A DNA stretch of 64,000 bases from Takifugu bimaculatus (GCA_004026145.2 CP034993.1:6359566-6423565), one strand, 5' to 3'. Counted from the first letter of the stretch, positions 1 to 11,929 are shown. Translations and numbers: made by a program. Notes: generated by a model not told the origin, from the letters alone.

Positions 1-454
1 CACCCGTCAAGCTCTTTCCAACTACACAAGATTGGGCATTGTAGTGAACCACAGGAACACAGTGCCAGCATATGGTCTAAAATGGTTCCAATTATTTAAA
101 TTCTAATTAAGTTCATCATGAAATATCTTCAGCAATTTGCTCCATTCCATGAGTAACCAAAGTAGTGGCACATAACTAATGAAATGTAATAGGAGACTCA
201 ATTCAACAGAACACGAATGGCAAGACTGGTTATATCTGGCCCTGCTTCTTCACCTATTGCCACAATGAAACATAAAATGAAGCACAGTTGAGGGATTTTT
301 CTAATCCCACCATTTTTTTTTTCATTTTTTTATTTTGTTGCCTCACATCCGTTGTTGCTGTTTCTGACCCTAAAAACTGACCTTTTATTGCAGTGCACCC
401 CCCAACCGGTTGGGGCGCTGCCGTGTCCACAGCCCAGTGGCGTCTTCCGGGCCA

Positions 455-521
455 GATCTTTGTTCTTCCTGGTTCGCTCAATTCACGTCCCTTCTGGCTT
501 GACCGCCATCATAGAAAGCAG
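455..521 (+). promoter_or_regulatory. rpl36: probable rpl36 promoter and non-coding first exon
   Basis: A GC-richer segment at about 395-510 contains pyrimidine-rich stretches (TTCTTCCT, CCCTTCT) of the kind found at ribosomal-protein start sites. It is followed by a strong donor, CAG|GTATGT, at 521/522. The first coding exon has an acceptor (CCTGCAG) at 1016 only two bases before the ATG, so an upstream non-coding exon must exist. This is the best donor upstream. The exact start site is not determinable from sequence. Confidence 0.45.
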
Positions 522-1018
522 GTATGTTCTAGATGCGCAAGCAATGTTACTAAAACCCATAGATAATCTCATCCATCCTTTAATTTATGTCGAACAAATA
601 AAGGGCTGTCTGGTCCAATGCTTCAATTTAACAACCAGACCGAATATGGTCAAATAAAGGCTAACTTTTAACCGTGTTGTTGCCATTTATTCATCAGGCG
701 GCGTTTATCTTCATCCCGGAATATGTTATTGGCACCAACAGATCCGAACTAAAGGCTGCCTCTTTAACATTACGAGCGGCTTTGCTGAAATTCACTGCAA
801 TTGCTAGTATTACTGTCAAGTCACATATCTATATGACCATGATAGTGAAGCGGAAAGGTTCCTCAAACGTAGAAGTTTTAAGCAGTTTAGCTATTTTATA
901 AATGTCCACGTGTGAAGCGGGGTCGTTAATGCTAACAGAGGAAGTTTACGATTTGAGAGGCATTAGACTGTATGTGTTGTCAGAGACGTTTCTAATAAGC
1001 AGTGTTTGTCCTGCAGAC

Positions 1019-3091
1019 ATGGCTATCCGCTACCCCATGGCCATCGGCCTGAATAAAGGCCACCCGGTCACTAAAAATGTAACTGCTCCCAAACACAGCC
1101 GCCGACGTGGGGTGAGTATTGATGGAGGCCCAGAGCACTTGGGGCTTTTTGTCCATGTGCCGCGATATCTCATGTTCACGTTTGTTTAATGTTCGTATGA
1201 GTGACTAGTGGTTAATACAGGTAATCTTTACTGGGGGGGTGTTTATCTGGGAAGGCAATTAACAAGCTCAGAGAAACACGTTGCATTAAAATAAACCCTT
1301 CCTCTGTAAATGATAAGTTCTTGGCTTTATTTGCCACTTATTCATTACATTTGATTTACCATGCTATGTGTAACAATATAAAAGAGCCATTTTTTGTATT
1401 GTTTGTACATATGCTAACCTGAAATTAATGTTTTCATGTCATTTCTATTACAGCGTCTGACTAAACACAGCAAGTTCATTCGCGACACGATCCGCGATGT
1501 TTGTGGTTTTGCTCCTTATGAGAGGCGAGCCATGGAGCTGCTGAAGGTATCAAAGGACAAGAGGGCTCTGAAGTTCATCAAGAAGAGGGTGAGGGCAATT
1601 TGCTGTTTTTGTGGATGCTTTTCTCCTTTGTCTGCTGAGGGTTTGTTGGATCTTTTCAGTTTTGTCTTTAATAGAAGCAGCTGCATGTGGTGGATCAAGT
1701 CTGCCTCAAATACCTGAACATTGAAAAATGAATTCTCCTACAAAAGGCTTGGTGCTGTGTTTACAGTCGGTGCTGTCATGGTGGCTGAAGTGTGGTCAGT
1801 TTTATAGTGTCAGGCTGGAAGTACGCGGAGGCCATACCTGTAGATCTGTGGGCCTCAGCAGCAGTCCTACTGCCAGATTTCATATTGCTCTATAACCTTT
1901 AAATTATTATTTGTAACCCTGAGATCATTTTAATCTAAGATGTTTGTCAAATTATTTAAGGGACTATAATGGGATAGTTTGGTTTCTGTGGTCTTCGGGA
2001 CCCCTTTTTTGTGAGTGTGTGTCTGACATTGCTCACTGTTTTGCTACTTGATTCACAACTCCAGAGCAGCTGGTCTAGATCATGGTGTAGATCACTCTTC
2101 TTGGCCAGTTGGGGTTTTTGGTGGCTTCGCTAATCTAGGTTCACATTCCATGTTTCTCAAATGTTTGTGACACATTATCAGTTTGGTTAGAATAAAATCT
2201 TTGATAGGTTTCATCTTCACGTGTTAAAGGTTTGAACTGACTGTGGGCATCTAGACTGGCATCTGCTTATTTAGCAGAGAAGCGTTTAAAGAGAGAACCA
2301 GTCTGTTACCTAAAGTTACGCTCACACTACATGATTTTAGCCCAACTGTCTGGTCGGCGACTGCTTTTTGCTCTTTTCTGCAAGATGAAGCCAATGAAGA
2401 CTGAATATCTAGCACGATAGAGGTCCCATAGCATCACAACATCAGAAGCTTGAGTCAATGTAGCAGAAACAGGGTTGCTGTGTGTTTGGAACTGCTGTCC
2501 AAAGCCCTCAGCCGAGCACAGTCACAGCTTCCTAGTAGCTTCCCACATTCTGATTATTTCTCTGATGTTAAAACACGACCTCATTTTAAAAAGACGGGGG
2601 GCTGCTGCCAAATGCACGAGTGACCCAGAGAAGCTTCAGCAGCTTCCTTTTGTGTTTTTGTACGACACATCGCACCGACCTGGAGGCCTTCTCCCTGCTC
2701 CTCGTCTGTTAGCAATGATAAAACATCAGAGGTCATGTGGCGTGAATGCGTCACAGACCTCAACACCCCTGACCACATGACCGTGGTGTTGTGAGTGAGG
2801 CATAAAGCAGCAACTGCATTATCTAACGCACCTTTGCTGTGAGCTCTGGGTGTATGTTAATGATTCTGATGCAAGTAAATACCTGAAGAGGGGGAAGCCC
2901 AGTCATATCTGTATGCTGCTGCACTTCATTAAATTCTTGAAAGTATGTGATGCTGTGTCCCTAAAGTTCATTATTTTCACAGTTGTGTTTTTCTTCCCTA
3001 GATTGGCACTCACATTAGGGCTAAGAGAAAGAGAGAGGAGCTCAGCAACGTTCTGGCTGCCATGAGGAAAGCTGCTGCCAAGAAAGACTGA
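1019..3091 (+). CDS. rpl36: 60S ribosomal protein L36 (eL36)
   Basis: Coding exons are 1019-1111, 1454-1588 and 3002-3091, joined by phase-0 introns with GT/AG ends (GTGAGT, GTGAGG; CAG and CCTAG acceptors). They give 105 residues, the usual length of vertebrate eL36. Exon 1 encodes the N-terminus (MAIRYPMAIGLNKGH). Exon 2 encodes the segment starting RLTKHSKFIRDTIRDVCGF, and exon 3 ends in the basic tail AAMRKAAAKKD. eL36 is a small, very basic protein of the cytosolic large ribosomal subunit. The ATG has an acceptable context (AGACATGG) and lies two bases after the splice acceptor, which is common in ribosomal-protein genes. There are no frame breaks, so this looks like the functional, intron-bearing gene rather than a processed copy. 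Intron 2 (about 1.4 kb) shows no snoRNA I could support. Confidence 0.97.
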
Positions 3092-3097
3092 TCTGTT

Positions 3098-3103
3098 AAT
3101 AAA
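3098..3103 (+). terminator. rpl36: rpl36 poly(A) signal
   Basis: AATAAA lies 7 bases after the rpl36 stop codon, giving the very short 3' UTR usual for ribosomal-protein genes. Confidence 0.85.
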
Positions 3104-3109
3104 GACTGT

Positions 3110-4490
3110 CCAAACACAAACCTGCTGGGCTGTCTTGGTTTTGTTTTGGTGGTGGCCTCTCATCACCATACTGACTAAAATTCCCTTACATTTGTATTTG
3201 GAGTCACTGAAAAGTTAAAAGGATCCAGCGTGTGAAGTTCCTGTTGTGGGCTCCTTTGATCTTTTTGGTTAACCTTGAAATGAAATTTCCTCCAAAAATG
3301 AATCTGCCTGCAGAAGAACCCTGTCTATAAGCCAAGTAAAGCAATAATAACTTAATATTCAGTTTTTGGAGAAACACGTCATTTTTGCCTGTCCATAAAT
3401 TCAAGAGAAGCTGAGAAGTGCACGTGTTCTGACCAGGATTTGGCCTGGTGCTGTTAAACACTGGATGGCTTGTTTCCAGTCTCCTGACCTCTTCATCCTT
3501 TTCAGGGTTGGGGAGGGTTCTGGAGCCTGACCCAGTTGCACAGGCAAAGGCAGGTTCAACCCTGCCTGAGTTAATCACAGGGCTTTATGCATCGTGGGTT
3601 CAGTACCTTGCCCAAGGGTACCTCGGCATTGCTCTGACGGCATTCTGGCACCTCCCCCTAGTAGATCTGTGATGTTCACCCTCAGTGTAGGAGTGCCGTT
3701 CTAAATAATGCTGCTCTGAACATGTTACCCTAGGCAACTCCTAAGCTCTCAACAGAAAATCCTTTATTTTACATTTGATTTTGTTGACTTTCAACTTGAC
3801 AGCTAATTAGTTGCACCTCATTTGATGTAGACTGAAATGTGACTAAAGAATAGACTTGCTTATATTTACATACATTCATATACTGTAGAGCTGCATCCAG
3901 CCCTCCATAGTCAACACAGAATAAAGGACATCAATGTTGAATTGTTCATTTCTTGCAGCATCACCAAAGCTTTGGTCACATTAAGTGCAGTTTAGACCCA
4001 CTTTAAGAACACAATTCACTGAAAGGACCAGGAAAACCACATTATATATTGTACTTAATTCTCAGAGTGGTGGCTAAAGAACTAGCAAACGTTACCATTT
4101 TATTCCGAGCATTTTTGAACCCACTGCTACTGACATTAACTATTCACCAGATGTCACTAAAACCCAAGTAATCTATACTTCAGAAACCAGAGGAAAGACG
4201 TTTAATATTCTGTGAAACAGAATTACACAGCATGCTGAACCAGGCACCAGCTCATCACTCTTTCTAAATCACATCTCCTTGATTGAGAAGCCCAGACGGA
4301 ACAGAGGAACAGACATCGCAGAACCAAAATCTCAGCAGGACACTTCACAACTACACGGTATCTGTAAATGGAGACCAAACTAAACCAGAAAAAGGCATGA
4401 ATGACAAGAAAAGGGGACCCACTGGGGTGAGAAAACCCTGCCAGTGCATCATTCTTCTTAACACCTGCAGCCTTGGCTGTTCTACCTTCA
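3110..4490. other. no gene seen; small dispersed-repeat fragment
   Basis: No exon with usable splice context was found. The segment at about 3575-3665 (GTTCAGTACCTTGCCCAAGG and following) resembles a dispersed fish repeat that also appears at about 50.93-51.0 kb. The rest is AT-rich unique-looking sequence. Confidence 0.4.
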
Positions 4491-4499
4491 TCTTCAATG

Positions 4500-5165
4500 A
4501 AACAAAGGGGATCAGCCTCCCACAGCTGGACAGGAAGCTGGTTCTGCTGAAGGTGCTGCCACCCCTCTATATGAGTCTGGGTACCAGCAGTAAACCAGCA
4601 CCGACACCGGAGTGGTCTACTGGGATGATATGATGATATGTGCTTCTCCAGAGGGAGCTTGACCTTTAAACATTGTCAGAGAACTATTTTGAAATCTATT
4701 CTGGATTTTCTAAGCAGCCAATAAATAGAAGTCAGCACAAGAGAAATGTCAGAACTCCAACTGTAGCATTTTGGATCAGCTTCTCAAGGATTGTTGGGAC
4801 ATCCTGATGGTACTGAGTTACAATCGTCCAGCCTGGAGGAACAAATGCTGGACTAACTTTTCAGCATTATGCTGGATGAATATTTTCCTAATCTTTGCGA
4901 TGTTTCACAAATAAAACAATTTTATATGCTAACTAAGGAATGGATCTTGGCCAAAAGCTAGAGAGACACAGAGAGACTAGACCAGCCTGGAGCTTCACTA
5001 ACTGCTTCGTCGCCTCTGGTTTCATGGATAAATATAGCTGAGTGTCATCAGCATAGCAGTAAAAAGGAGAAATCATGACCATGAACGATCTGATAAATAT
5101 GACCTGGACCATTGAAATCCCAGTGACCTGGTCTAGACTGTCTAACAGCTTACTCTACTCAACTC
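4500..5165 (-). mobile_element. degraded L2 LINE 3' part
   Basis: The plus strand reads like a diverged version of 8795-9560, which is the minus-strand L2 copy. Shared blocks are the 'acaggaagctggttctgc' segment near 4530, 'cattttggatcagcttct' near 4768, and 'atggataaatatagctgagt' near 5024. There are many indels and no open frame of useful length. It is an old, decayed relative of the 8.5-10.7 kb element. Confidence 0.6.
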
Positions 5166-5169
5166 CATC

Positions 5170-6650
5170 AAAAGCAGGGTAGGGTTTGTTGTGATTGATT
5201 ATTGAGATTGGATAGCCTTCAAACAATTTCTGAGCCTCTTCCTAAGAAAACCTGGGTGTTTCTAGTTAGTGAAGGCTGTGGTGATGATTGCACTGAAATG
5301 ATTGGTCCAAATGTCCCGGGATGCGGAGCTCAAAAGCAAATTAATGAGGCAGACGAAAAGTCCAAAGCAAAGATGTTTAAATAAAATGAGCTGACACTGT
5401 AAAGGAACAAAAATAGCTTTTTTTAAAAAATTGGGGATGCATTTAAAGAAATGTAACAACCGTGAGCATCTAGAATGGCAAAAAAAGAACCACTCTGTTG
5501 TTTTCCTCCCTGTTCAGAATACATGATTTAGGAGTAATACGAGGAGAAACTACAAAAACAAAACAAAAATATGACAAAACACACTCTTCCTCTGAGAGGT
5601 ACACTTGGCCTGGTAAAACAAGGATGCTGGATCACCAGACATGGACATTGCAAGAAAATCTGGAGGAATGCAGACTTTAAATACACAAGGCAGTGGAGAG
5701 CTGGAAAGAGGTAGAGTAAAACCAAAAAATAAATACCTTGGTCAAGCAGATAGAGGAATATTCCCAAACTGCCTGACGTGATAGTCAATATTGCTGCGAT
5801 TATGCAAACTGCAATCAGGACCAATTTGTTGTTCGATAGCTATAATTTCCTGAATGGAATTATTCTCACATTTGTTGCAAGCTGAGGTTTAATACCGATG
5901 AAGGTAGAGATGGTGCTGATTGCTATAGAACGTGGAACAAAGCTGTGGGATTCTTGAAGAATCAGTTGAAAATAACGTTCCCCACATTTCCAATCTCAGG
6001 CTCTCTTTTTAGTGAAGTTTTGACCAGGGTTGCAAAAGTTTGGCAGGTTTTTTGTTTTTTTTATAAGGGCAGCAGGAGAAGAAGACAAGCTCATCTGCAT
6101 TTAAATCAGACCTACAAACACATCGCGCCATCCTGGCAAGATGCAAAACACTGTTAGCGTAAACGGTCACTGAATTAAACGACTCTATGTTGAGTCACTT
6201 GAATGAGGCTGTCACCTTTTGAATGAGGAGAGTTTAAAAACGGACTGGAGACTCTGGAGCCTCGATACTCTGAAGGGTTACGTTTTCATTCATACCACAG
6301 TCTCTATCCTCTTCCTCCCAGGCCACAATCATGACAAGGACCTTTGGTGATTATCAGAGCTAGGAAACAGTTGGATGACAGCCGGTGTGGTGGCAAAGGA
6401 GAGTTATGCACTTATTTAAGGACAGTTGATTAAATAGAATCTTCCATGATCCTCATGTGGTACCTTTTGTTTATCTGACTGCGTGGGTTCCTCGAGGTTT
6501 GACTCACAACTGCAGCCTTCTAACTCCTCCACCTCTTCCCTCCTACACAGGAAGGCAGGTGCTGAATGCACAAGATTTTATCCTCTTATCTTGTATATCT
6601 TATGTGTGTGCACATTATATTTACAAATATATATTTACACACACATATCC
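5170..6650. other. no feature recognised
   Basis: Short open frames exist but none has splice sites or recognisable protein similarity. The sequence is AT-rich with no clear repeat. I see nothing supportable here. Confidence 0.35.
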
Positions 6651-6651
6651 T

Positions 6652-6810
6652 CTCCTTTCCCCTCCCCTCCCCTCCCCTCCCCTCCTCTCCTCTCCTCTCC
6701 TCTCCTCTCCTCTCCTCTCCTATCCTATCCTATCCTATCCTATCCTATCCTATCCTATCCTATCCTATCCTATCCTATCCTATCCTATCCTATCCTATCC
6801 TATCCTATCC
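6652..6810 (+). repeat. compound pentanucleotide microsatellite
   Basis: About 160 bases of a 5-base unit change stepwise along the array: CCCCT units first, then CCTCT units, then about 18 CCTAT units. All three open frames across it are artefacts of the repeat (Leu/Ser/Pro or Ser/Tyr/Pro strings). It probably arose from one pyrimidine-rich seed by slippage with substitutions spreading through the array. Confidence 0.95.
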
Positions 6811-7059
6811 AGGCCTATTTATAGTCACAATCAGGGGAATAAGAGGGTGCTCTTATTTACCTCACTTGAAAAGGTTTGGAAAACTACTCACAGGATCACA
6901 CAGTTGTAGGTGGGGATTTTAAATGCAACACTGATTTCATTCTGGACAGGACAGCTGAGGAGCCACATCCTCTATCCGATCCGGGTTAGCACAGTGTGAA
7001 ATAGTTCCAGTTGGTTTCAAAGATTACCATTTAGTCACTGATAAGTTAGTAGGTTCACC

Positions 7060-8240
7060 TGGTGTTAGGGTTAGGTCTCACTGGTGTTTTCATAACAAGC
7101 TTCTCCTGGAGAGCACCTTCTGCGAGAGCTTTAGGTGCTTCTGGCAGAGGTGGAGACACATGAAGCCCAAATTTGGTGACCTGAAGCTCTAGTGGGAGGT
7201 GGGGAAGGCCCAGATTCAGGTGGTCTGTCAGCAGTACACCTCCAGCTTCACTACTAAGCTGAGGATGACAGTAGAGGAGCTGGAGGCCAGTGTTAAACAT
7301 TGAGATGGGCGTACACACAGACAGTGACCCCACATCTGGTCATTGGTTCCAGGAGAAGAGGATGGAGCTGATCGCCCTCCCGAGGGAGTGAGTGAAGGGG
7401 GCTCTGGTAGGATCTTGCTTCTTCCACCTGGAGGAGATGAACGCTCCAAGGTCTTTCTTCTTCAACCTGGAGAGATCGGTGACCAGGAGAAAGCAGATGG
7501 CCTGCCTTCAACTCTTGGAGGGCAGAATTACAAGGAGGAAAGGAGAGCCCATGTCAGGAGTTTCTATGGCAGTCTCTTTTGGGCCGAGCGCTGCTGCAGC
7601 CTGCAGAGTCGTGAGGAACTCGTGGAGCACCTCCCTCAGCTGAGTCCCGATGAGAATACCTCCCTTGACTGCGAACTGACCCTAGAGGAACTGACAGTTG
7701 CAGTCAACCAGATGGCTTTAGGACAGGCACCAGGGATCGACGATCTCTCCACAGACTTTTAAAACCTTTTTGACCACTGCTTGGCCGAGACTTACACTCA
7801 GTGCTTTTGGAGTCTCTGACATCAGGATCTCTTATGGTCTCCTGTCAACAGGCTGTCTTCTCTTTGTTGCCAAAGAAGGGGTACTTGGCACAGCTGAGGA
7901 ACTGGAGGTTGTTGGTCGTCCTCTGTACAGATTATAAAGTTCTTTCCAGAGCCTTGTCCAACAGACTGAAGGGAGTTCTGGAGAACCTTGTAGGCATTGT
8001 GTGCCAGAGAGGTCAATCATTTTCTTATTAAAGACAATATTTTCTTATTAAGAGGCATGATTGAAGCTTGTAAATATTTTAATGTGGATATGGGGATTCT
8101 TTCACTGGACCAGGAGAAGGCTTTTGGCAGGGTGGACCACTCATTATTTTCGATGTTGAGAGCTTTTTGTTTTGGCGAAGGGTTTTATTCATGGGTTACT
8201 TTGTTGTATCAGAGTGCACAGTGTTCAGTTAAAATGGGGC
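7060..8240 (+). mobile_element. Tx1-like (L1 group) LINE, middle part of ORF2, broken
   Basis: Translated pieces match the linker and reverse-transcriptase start of Tx1-type fish LINEs. They include 'ELTVAVNQMALGQAPGID' near 7690-7740, 'LRNWRLLVVLCTDYKVLSRA' near 7890-7955, and 'LSLDQEKAFGRVDHSLF' near 8100-8150 (RT motif A region). Frames shift several times and stops are present, so it is dead. It stops abruptly at about 8240, where a hairpin and an inverted L2 begin. A C-terminal piece of the same family follows at 10985-11335. Confidence 0.75.
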
Positions 8241-8241
8241 T

Positions 8242-8283
8242 CTCTCTCTACCCAGCCGCTGATGGCCGGCTGGGTAGAGAGAG
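8242..8283. repeat. perfect 17-bp inverted repeat (hairpin) at a LINE junction
   Basis: Arms 8242-8258 and 8267-8283 are exact reverse complements (left arm ctctctctacccagccg) around an 8-base loop. The arm sequence belongs to the L2 3' UTR seen at 15.6 kb and 44.6 kb. The hairpin therefore marks two L2 3'-UTR pieces meeting head to head. Confidence 0.85.
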
Positions 8284-8319
8284 AGGAGAGGGGGAAGGAC
8301 ACGTAGAGAATAGAATGGA

Positions 8320-8377
8320 GAGGAGAGGAGAGGAGAGGAGAGGAGAGGAGAGGAGAGGAGAGGAGAGGAGAGGAGAG
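8320..8377 (+). repeat. (AGAGG)n microsatellite in L2 3' UTR
   Basis: About eleven AGAGG units follow an imperfect purine run. The same unit occurs in the L2 tail at 15.6 kb, so the array grew from the purine-rich L2 3' UTR. Confidence 0.9.
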
Positions 8378-9776
8378 AAACACATACAAAAATACACTAT
8401 GCAAGCAGCCGGCCGAGTGGGTCAGCGGGGCCGGAGGTCATCATGCAGCTCCGAAGGCGGCGATACCTGTAAATCAATACAGAAGGGAAGGGGGGGGGGG
8501 AGCAGAAAAACTACACAAGAATCAGCATAACTGGTCTACTTGATGAGGAGGAGGAGAAGAGAGAGAGGAAACCATGACCCAGTGGGGTGACAGAGGCCTG
8601 TCAGGTGATCATGTTTCCGGACCCCGGCAGCCTCGGCCTATAGCAGCATAACTAAGATGTGACCTAACTGATTAGACGACCCCCTAAGTATGATAATTTG
8701 TCTGTCTATGATTGTAACTGGAACTACAGAATTAGTAACAATAAGCTTTTTCAAAGAGGTAGGTTTTAAGTCTGATCTTAAAAGTAGAGATGGAGTCAGC
8801 CTCCCGTACCTGGACAGGGAGCTGGTTCCATAGCAGGGGGGCCTGGTAGCTAAATGCTCGGCCCAACATTCTACTTCTAGAGACTCTGGGAACCACAAGT
8901 AGACCAGCATTCTGAGAGCGGAGCGGTCTATTGGGCTGATAAGGTATCACTAGCTCCTCCAGGTAGGATGGAGCTAGGCCTCTGAGGACCTTGTAGGTCA
9001 AAAGAAGGGTTTTAAAAATTATTCTAAATTTAACGGGCAGCCTAATGAAGAGACACCAGTACAGGAGTTATGTGATCTCTTTTGTCAATACCTGTCAGAA
9101 CTCTGGCTGCAGCATTTTGGATCAGCTGGAGGCTTCTTAAAGAGGTGATTTGGACACCCTGATAATAAAGAATTACAATAGTCCAACCTGGAAGTAACAA
9201 ATGTATTGACTAACTTTTCAGCATCATGCGCGTCAGTAGTTTCCTGATCTTTTTGATGTTCCTCAGGTGAAAAAAGGCACTTCTAGAGACTGTTTTAATG
9301 TGTGAGTTGAAGGAGGGATTTTGGTCAAAAGTTACTCCTAGATTCCTCACAGAGAGACTAGATGTTAATGAGATACCATCCAGAGTGATCATGTGATCTA
9401 ATCTATCCCTGAGAGGTTCAGGACCAAACACCATGACCTCAGTTTAGGAAGAGGAAATTTGAAGACATCCAGGACTTTATGTCTTTAAGACCGGTCTGAA
9501 GCTTCACTAACTTCTCTGTCTCCTCTGGTTTCATGGATAAATAAAGCTGAGTGTCATCAGCATAACAATGAAAATTTATCCCATGCTGCCGAATAATGTT
9601 CCCTAAGGGAAGTTTGTACAAGGTGAAAACGATTGGTCCAACTACAGAACCTTGAGGAACTCCATGGCTAACCCTACTGTATGAGTAGGGAACACAATGG
9701 ACATGAGCAAACTGGTATCTATCAGATAGATACGATCTAAACCAGTCTAGTGCTGTCGCTTTTATCCCAATCATAG

Positions 9777-9826
9777 TAAGATTAAGATTAAGATGAACTT
9801 TATTCATCCCCGTGGGGAAATTGAAT
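9777..9826 (-). mobile_element. about 50-bp 3' end of a CR1/Rex1-like LINE inserted in L2
   Basis: On the minus strand, 'ttcaatttccccacgggga' is followed by an AATAAAG-type end and (AATCTT) units. This is the same 3' end as at 25.74-25.80 kb and 52.22-52.28 kb. It interrupts the L2 reading frame between the motif A region and 'ALDWFRSYLSDRYQF'. Confidence 0.7.
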
Positions 9827-10984
9827 ATGTTCCAGTCTCTGTAACAGGATGCTGTGATCAACTGTAAAAGCAGCACTGAGATCCAGCAGAACCTGCATAG
9901 AAACCAGTCCATGATCTGAAGCTATACGAAGATCATTTGTAACTTTAATAAGTGCTGTTTCTGTGCTGGGATGAGCTCTAAAGCCTGACTGAAACATCTC
10001 AAACAGGCTGTTTCTCTGCAGGTGCTCCAGTAACTGAGTCACCACCACCTTCTCAAGAATTTTAGAGATAAAAAGAAGGTTGGATATTGGCCTATAATTT
10101 ACTAATACATCAGGATCCAGTGATGTTTTTTTAAGCCATGGCTTGATTGCTGCCACCTTGTAGGAGCGGGGTACATAACCTGTCACTAAAGAACAATTGA
10201 TCTGGTCCAGGATAGAGCTGCCTATCAATGGTAAAACATCCTTCAACAGGTGTGTTGGGATGGGATCTAAAAGACACGTGGTGGACTTGGATTTCTGAAT
10301 TAGCGAAGACGCCTCAGAAAAATATATAGGGCTGAAGGAGTTTAAGGGCTCGTTGGAGACCCTGTATGTTCCCACAGTCAGCACATCTGGTGATGGTCCA
10401 GTTGTTGGGATGGCCTGGTTAGCTTTCTCTCTGATAGCTAGAACTTTATCAGTAAAGAAGCTCATGAAGTCTTCACCACTAAGGAAAGAAGGGATACGTG
10501 GATCTAAAACACTGTGACTCTTGGTTAATTTAGCCACAGTGCTGAAAAGAAACCTATTGCCGAGTGTACAGGATTGACCGACAGGTTGTTCTTATTTTCC
10601 TCAATTAAAGAAGAAAAATAAGCTGTTCTAGCCTTACGGAGGGCCTTTTTATCCAGGCTATATGATAGCTGTCTATTTTAAGAATGCCACTTCCTTTCTA
10701 GTCTGCGCGCTTTCTGCAAAGTGAGGCTCTGCTGTTGGGTTAGTAGAGGAGCACAACAGTACCCAGGTGCCTGGTGGGCTGACAGTGTTGGGTTACAGAG
10801 GGTTATGAGAGGAAAAACTGGGAGGGAGTGATGGAGAAAGTGTGTGCCAGGTTATTTAAGTAGAAATGGCTGCTGCCCCACCTGTCATATAGGGGAAGTG
10901 GTCGCCAATAGGTTGTCTCGTTTTGACATAGACTCATCATGGTGACACCACCTAGAGGCTGGATAGAGAAAGTCCAAAGGACCA

Positions 10985-11335
10985 ATTGATGTGATTCTGA
11001 TGTGGCCAGCATTGGGTGAGAGCTGCAGTCCTTTATCTGCCTGTGAATGAGGGAGGTCAGGGGCTAGTGGACATCGCAGCAAAGATGGCATCTTTCCGAT
11101 TGAACTTGGCCAAGAAAAGCGGAACCGCTGACCTCCAGTGGAGGGTCATACACGGGACAATAGCCTCAAACAGGTACCGGACACATCTTGATCCAGAACT
11201 GGGGGAAGAGTGTGTTTTCTGCTCACGGGTGGAATCTTTAGAGCACCTTTTTGTTGAATGTTGGCATCTCACTGCACTGTTTGTTCTTTTAAAAGGATGG
11301 GTTGAGGGTTGAGGGGAGTTTTTTCTTTCAGTTTG
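10985..11335 (+). mobile_element. Tx1-like LINE ORF2 C-terminal fragment
   Basis: The frame from 11016 contains 'LPVNEGGQGLVDIAAKMASF' and, further on, 'ECVFCSRVESLEHLFVEC', a CCHC-like C-terminal block of Tx1-type LINEs. It fits the same family as 7060-8240 but cannot simply be joined to it, because the RT core and thumb are missing between them. Confidence 0.75.
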
Positions 11336-11384
11336 TTAATTTTTGGACCAAAATACAGTTTAAAACCGAAGCCAGTCCACACCC

Positions 11385-11578
11385 TGAGTAACTTTCTCTC
11401 CCCCTCTGCTAAGATAGCCATTTGCCATCAGCAGGAGGGTCCCCCTACATGAGCCTGGTCCTGCTCAAGGTTTCTTCCTGTTAAAGGGGAGTTTTTCCTT
11501 GCCACTGTTGCTTGTTTGGGGTCAGGCCCTGGGATTCTGGAAAGCACCCAGAAACAATTTTGATTGTAAAAGACGCTA

Positions 11579-11677
<99 letters not shown>
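11385..11677 (+). mobile_element. L2 3' UTR with (ATTG)n tail
   Basis: A typical L2 3' end: 'catcagcaggagggtccccc', 'ggtttcttcctgttaaagg', 'gccactgttgcttgt', then 'ctatataaataaagattg' and about 22 repeats of a 4-base ATTG unit (11591-11677). The tetranucleotide tail is the normal L2 end, here expanded. The same terminus recurs at 15.4, 26.2 and 44.4 kb. Confidence 0.9.
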
Positions 11678-11879
11678 CTTTGGCTAACCTGCAGAGATAT
11701 TCTGAAGGGTATGTGGGTAGGGTGGGGATTAGTTTGTGTTTGTTGTTGGTTTGACCCCCTACTAACTTGCTGTGAAAAAGTGAGAACAACCTGAATATTT
11801 TGTTGTTGTTAATAGTGTAAATGGCATTTGAAAACCAAACCTCTCCCTCTCTCCTCTTTTCTCTTCTCTGCTCTCAGGG

Positions 11880-11929
11880 CTACAGACAATTATGATTACA
11901 GTGTCTATTATAATCCTAATTGTCTGTAG
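11880..11929. repeat. hairpin with 19-bp arms
   Basis: The arm at 11880-11898 (ctacagacaattatgatta) pairs with 11911-11929 with one mismatch around a 12-base loop. It could be a small foldback or MITE remnant, or a chance palindrome. No coding or promoter context was seen. Confidence 0.7.

Larger units (their letters stand above)
8262..10715 (-). mobile_element. L2-clade LINE, 5' truncated, no 3' tail
   Basis: The minus-strand frames at 10537-9800 and 9912-9439 encode an L2 reverse transcriptase. Visible motifs are 'CLLDPIPTHLLKDVLPLIG', the motif A block 'VLLDLSAAF', 'HGVPQGSVVGP' (motif B) and 'CYADDTQLYLS' (motif C). The remaining C-terminal part and 3' UTR run down to about 8262. The endonuclease half is missing: homology to the 23.4-kb copy starts in the EN-RT linker at about 10715. 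A small insertion near 9777-9826 and several frame breaks show it is inactive. The 3' UTR contains an (AGAGG)n run. Confidence 0.88.

Noticed and set aside
902..1189. 95-residue frame read as a single ORF
   Set aside because: It is the rpl36 first coding exon with unspliced flanks. The true start is at 1019 and the exon ends at 1111.
6457..6922. Three overlapping open frames of 113-150 residues
   Set aside because: They are open only because the pentanucleotide array lacks stops in those frames. Composition is pure repeat, with no splice context or homology.
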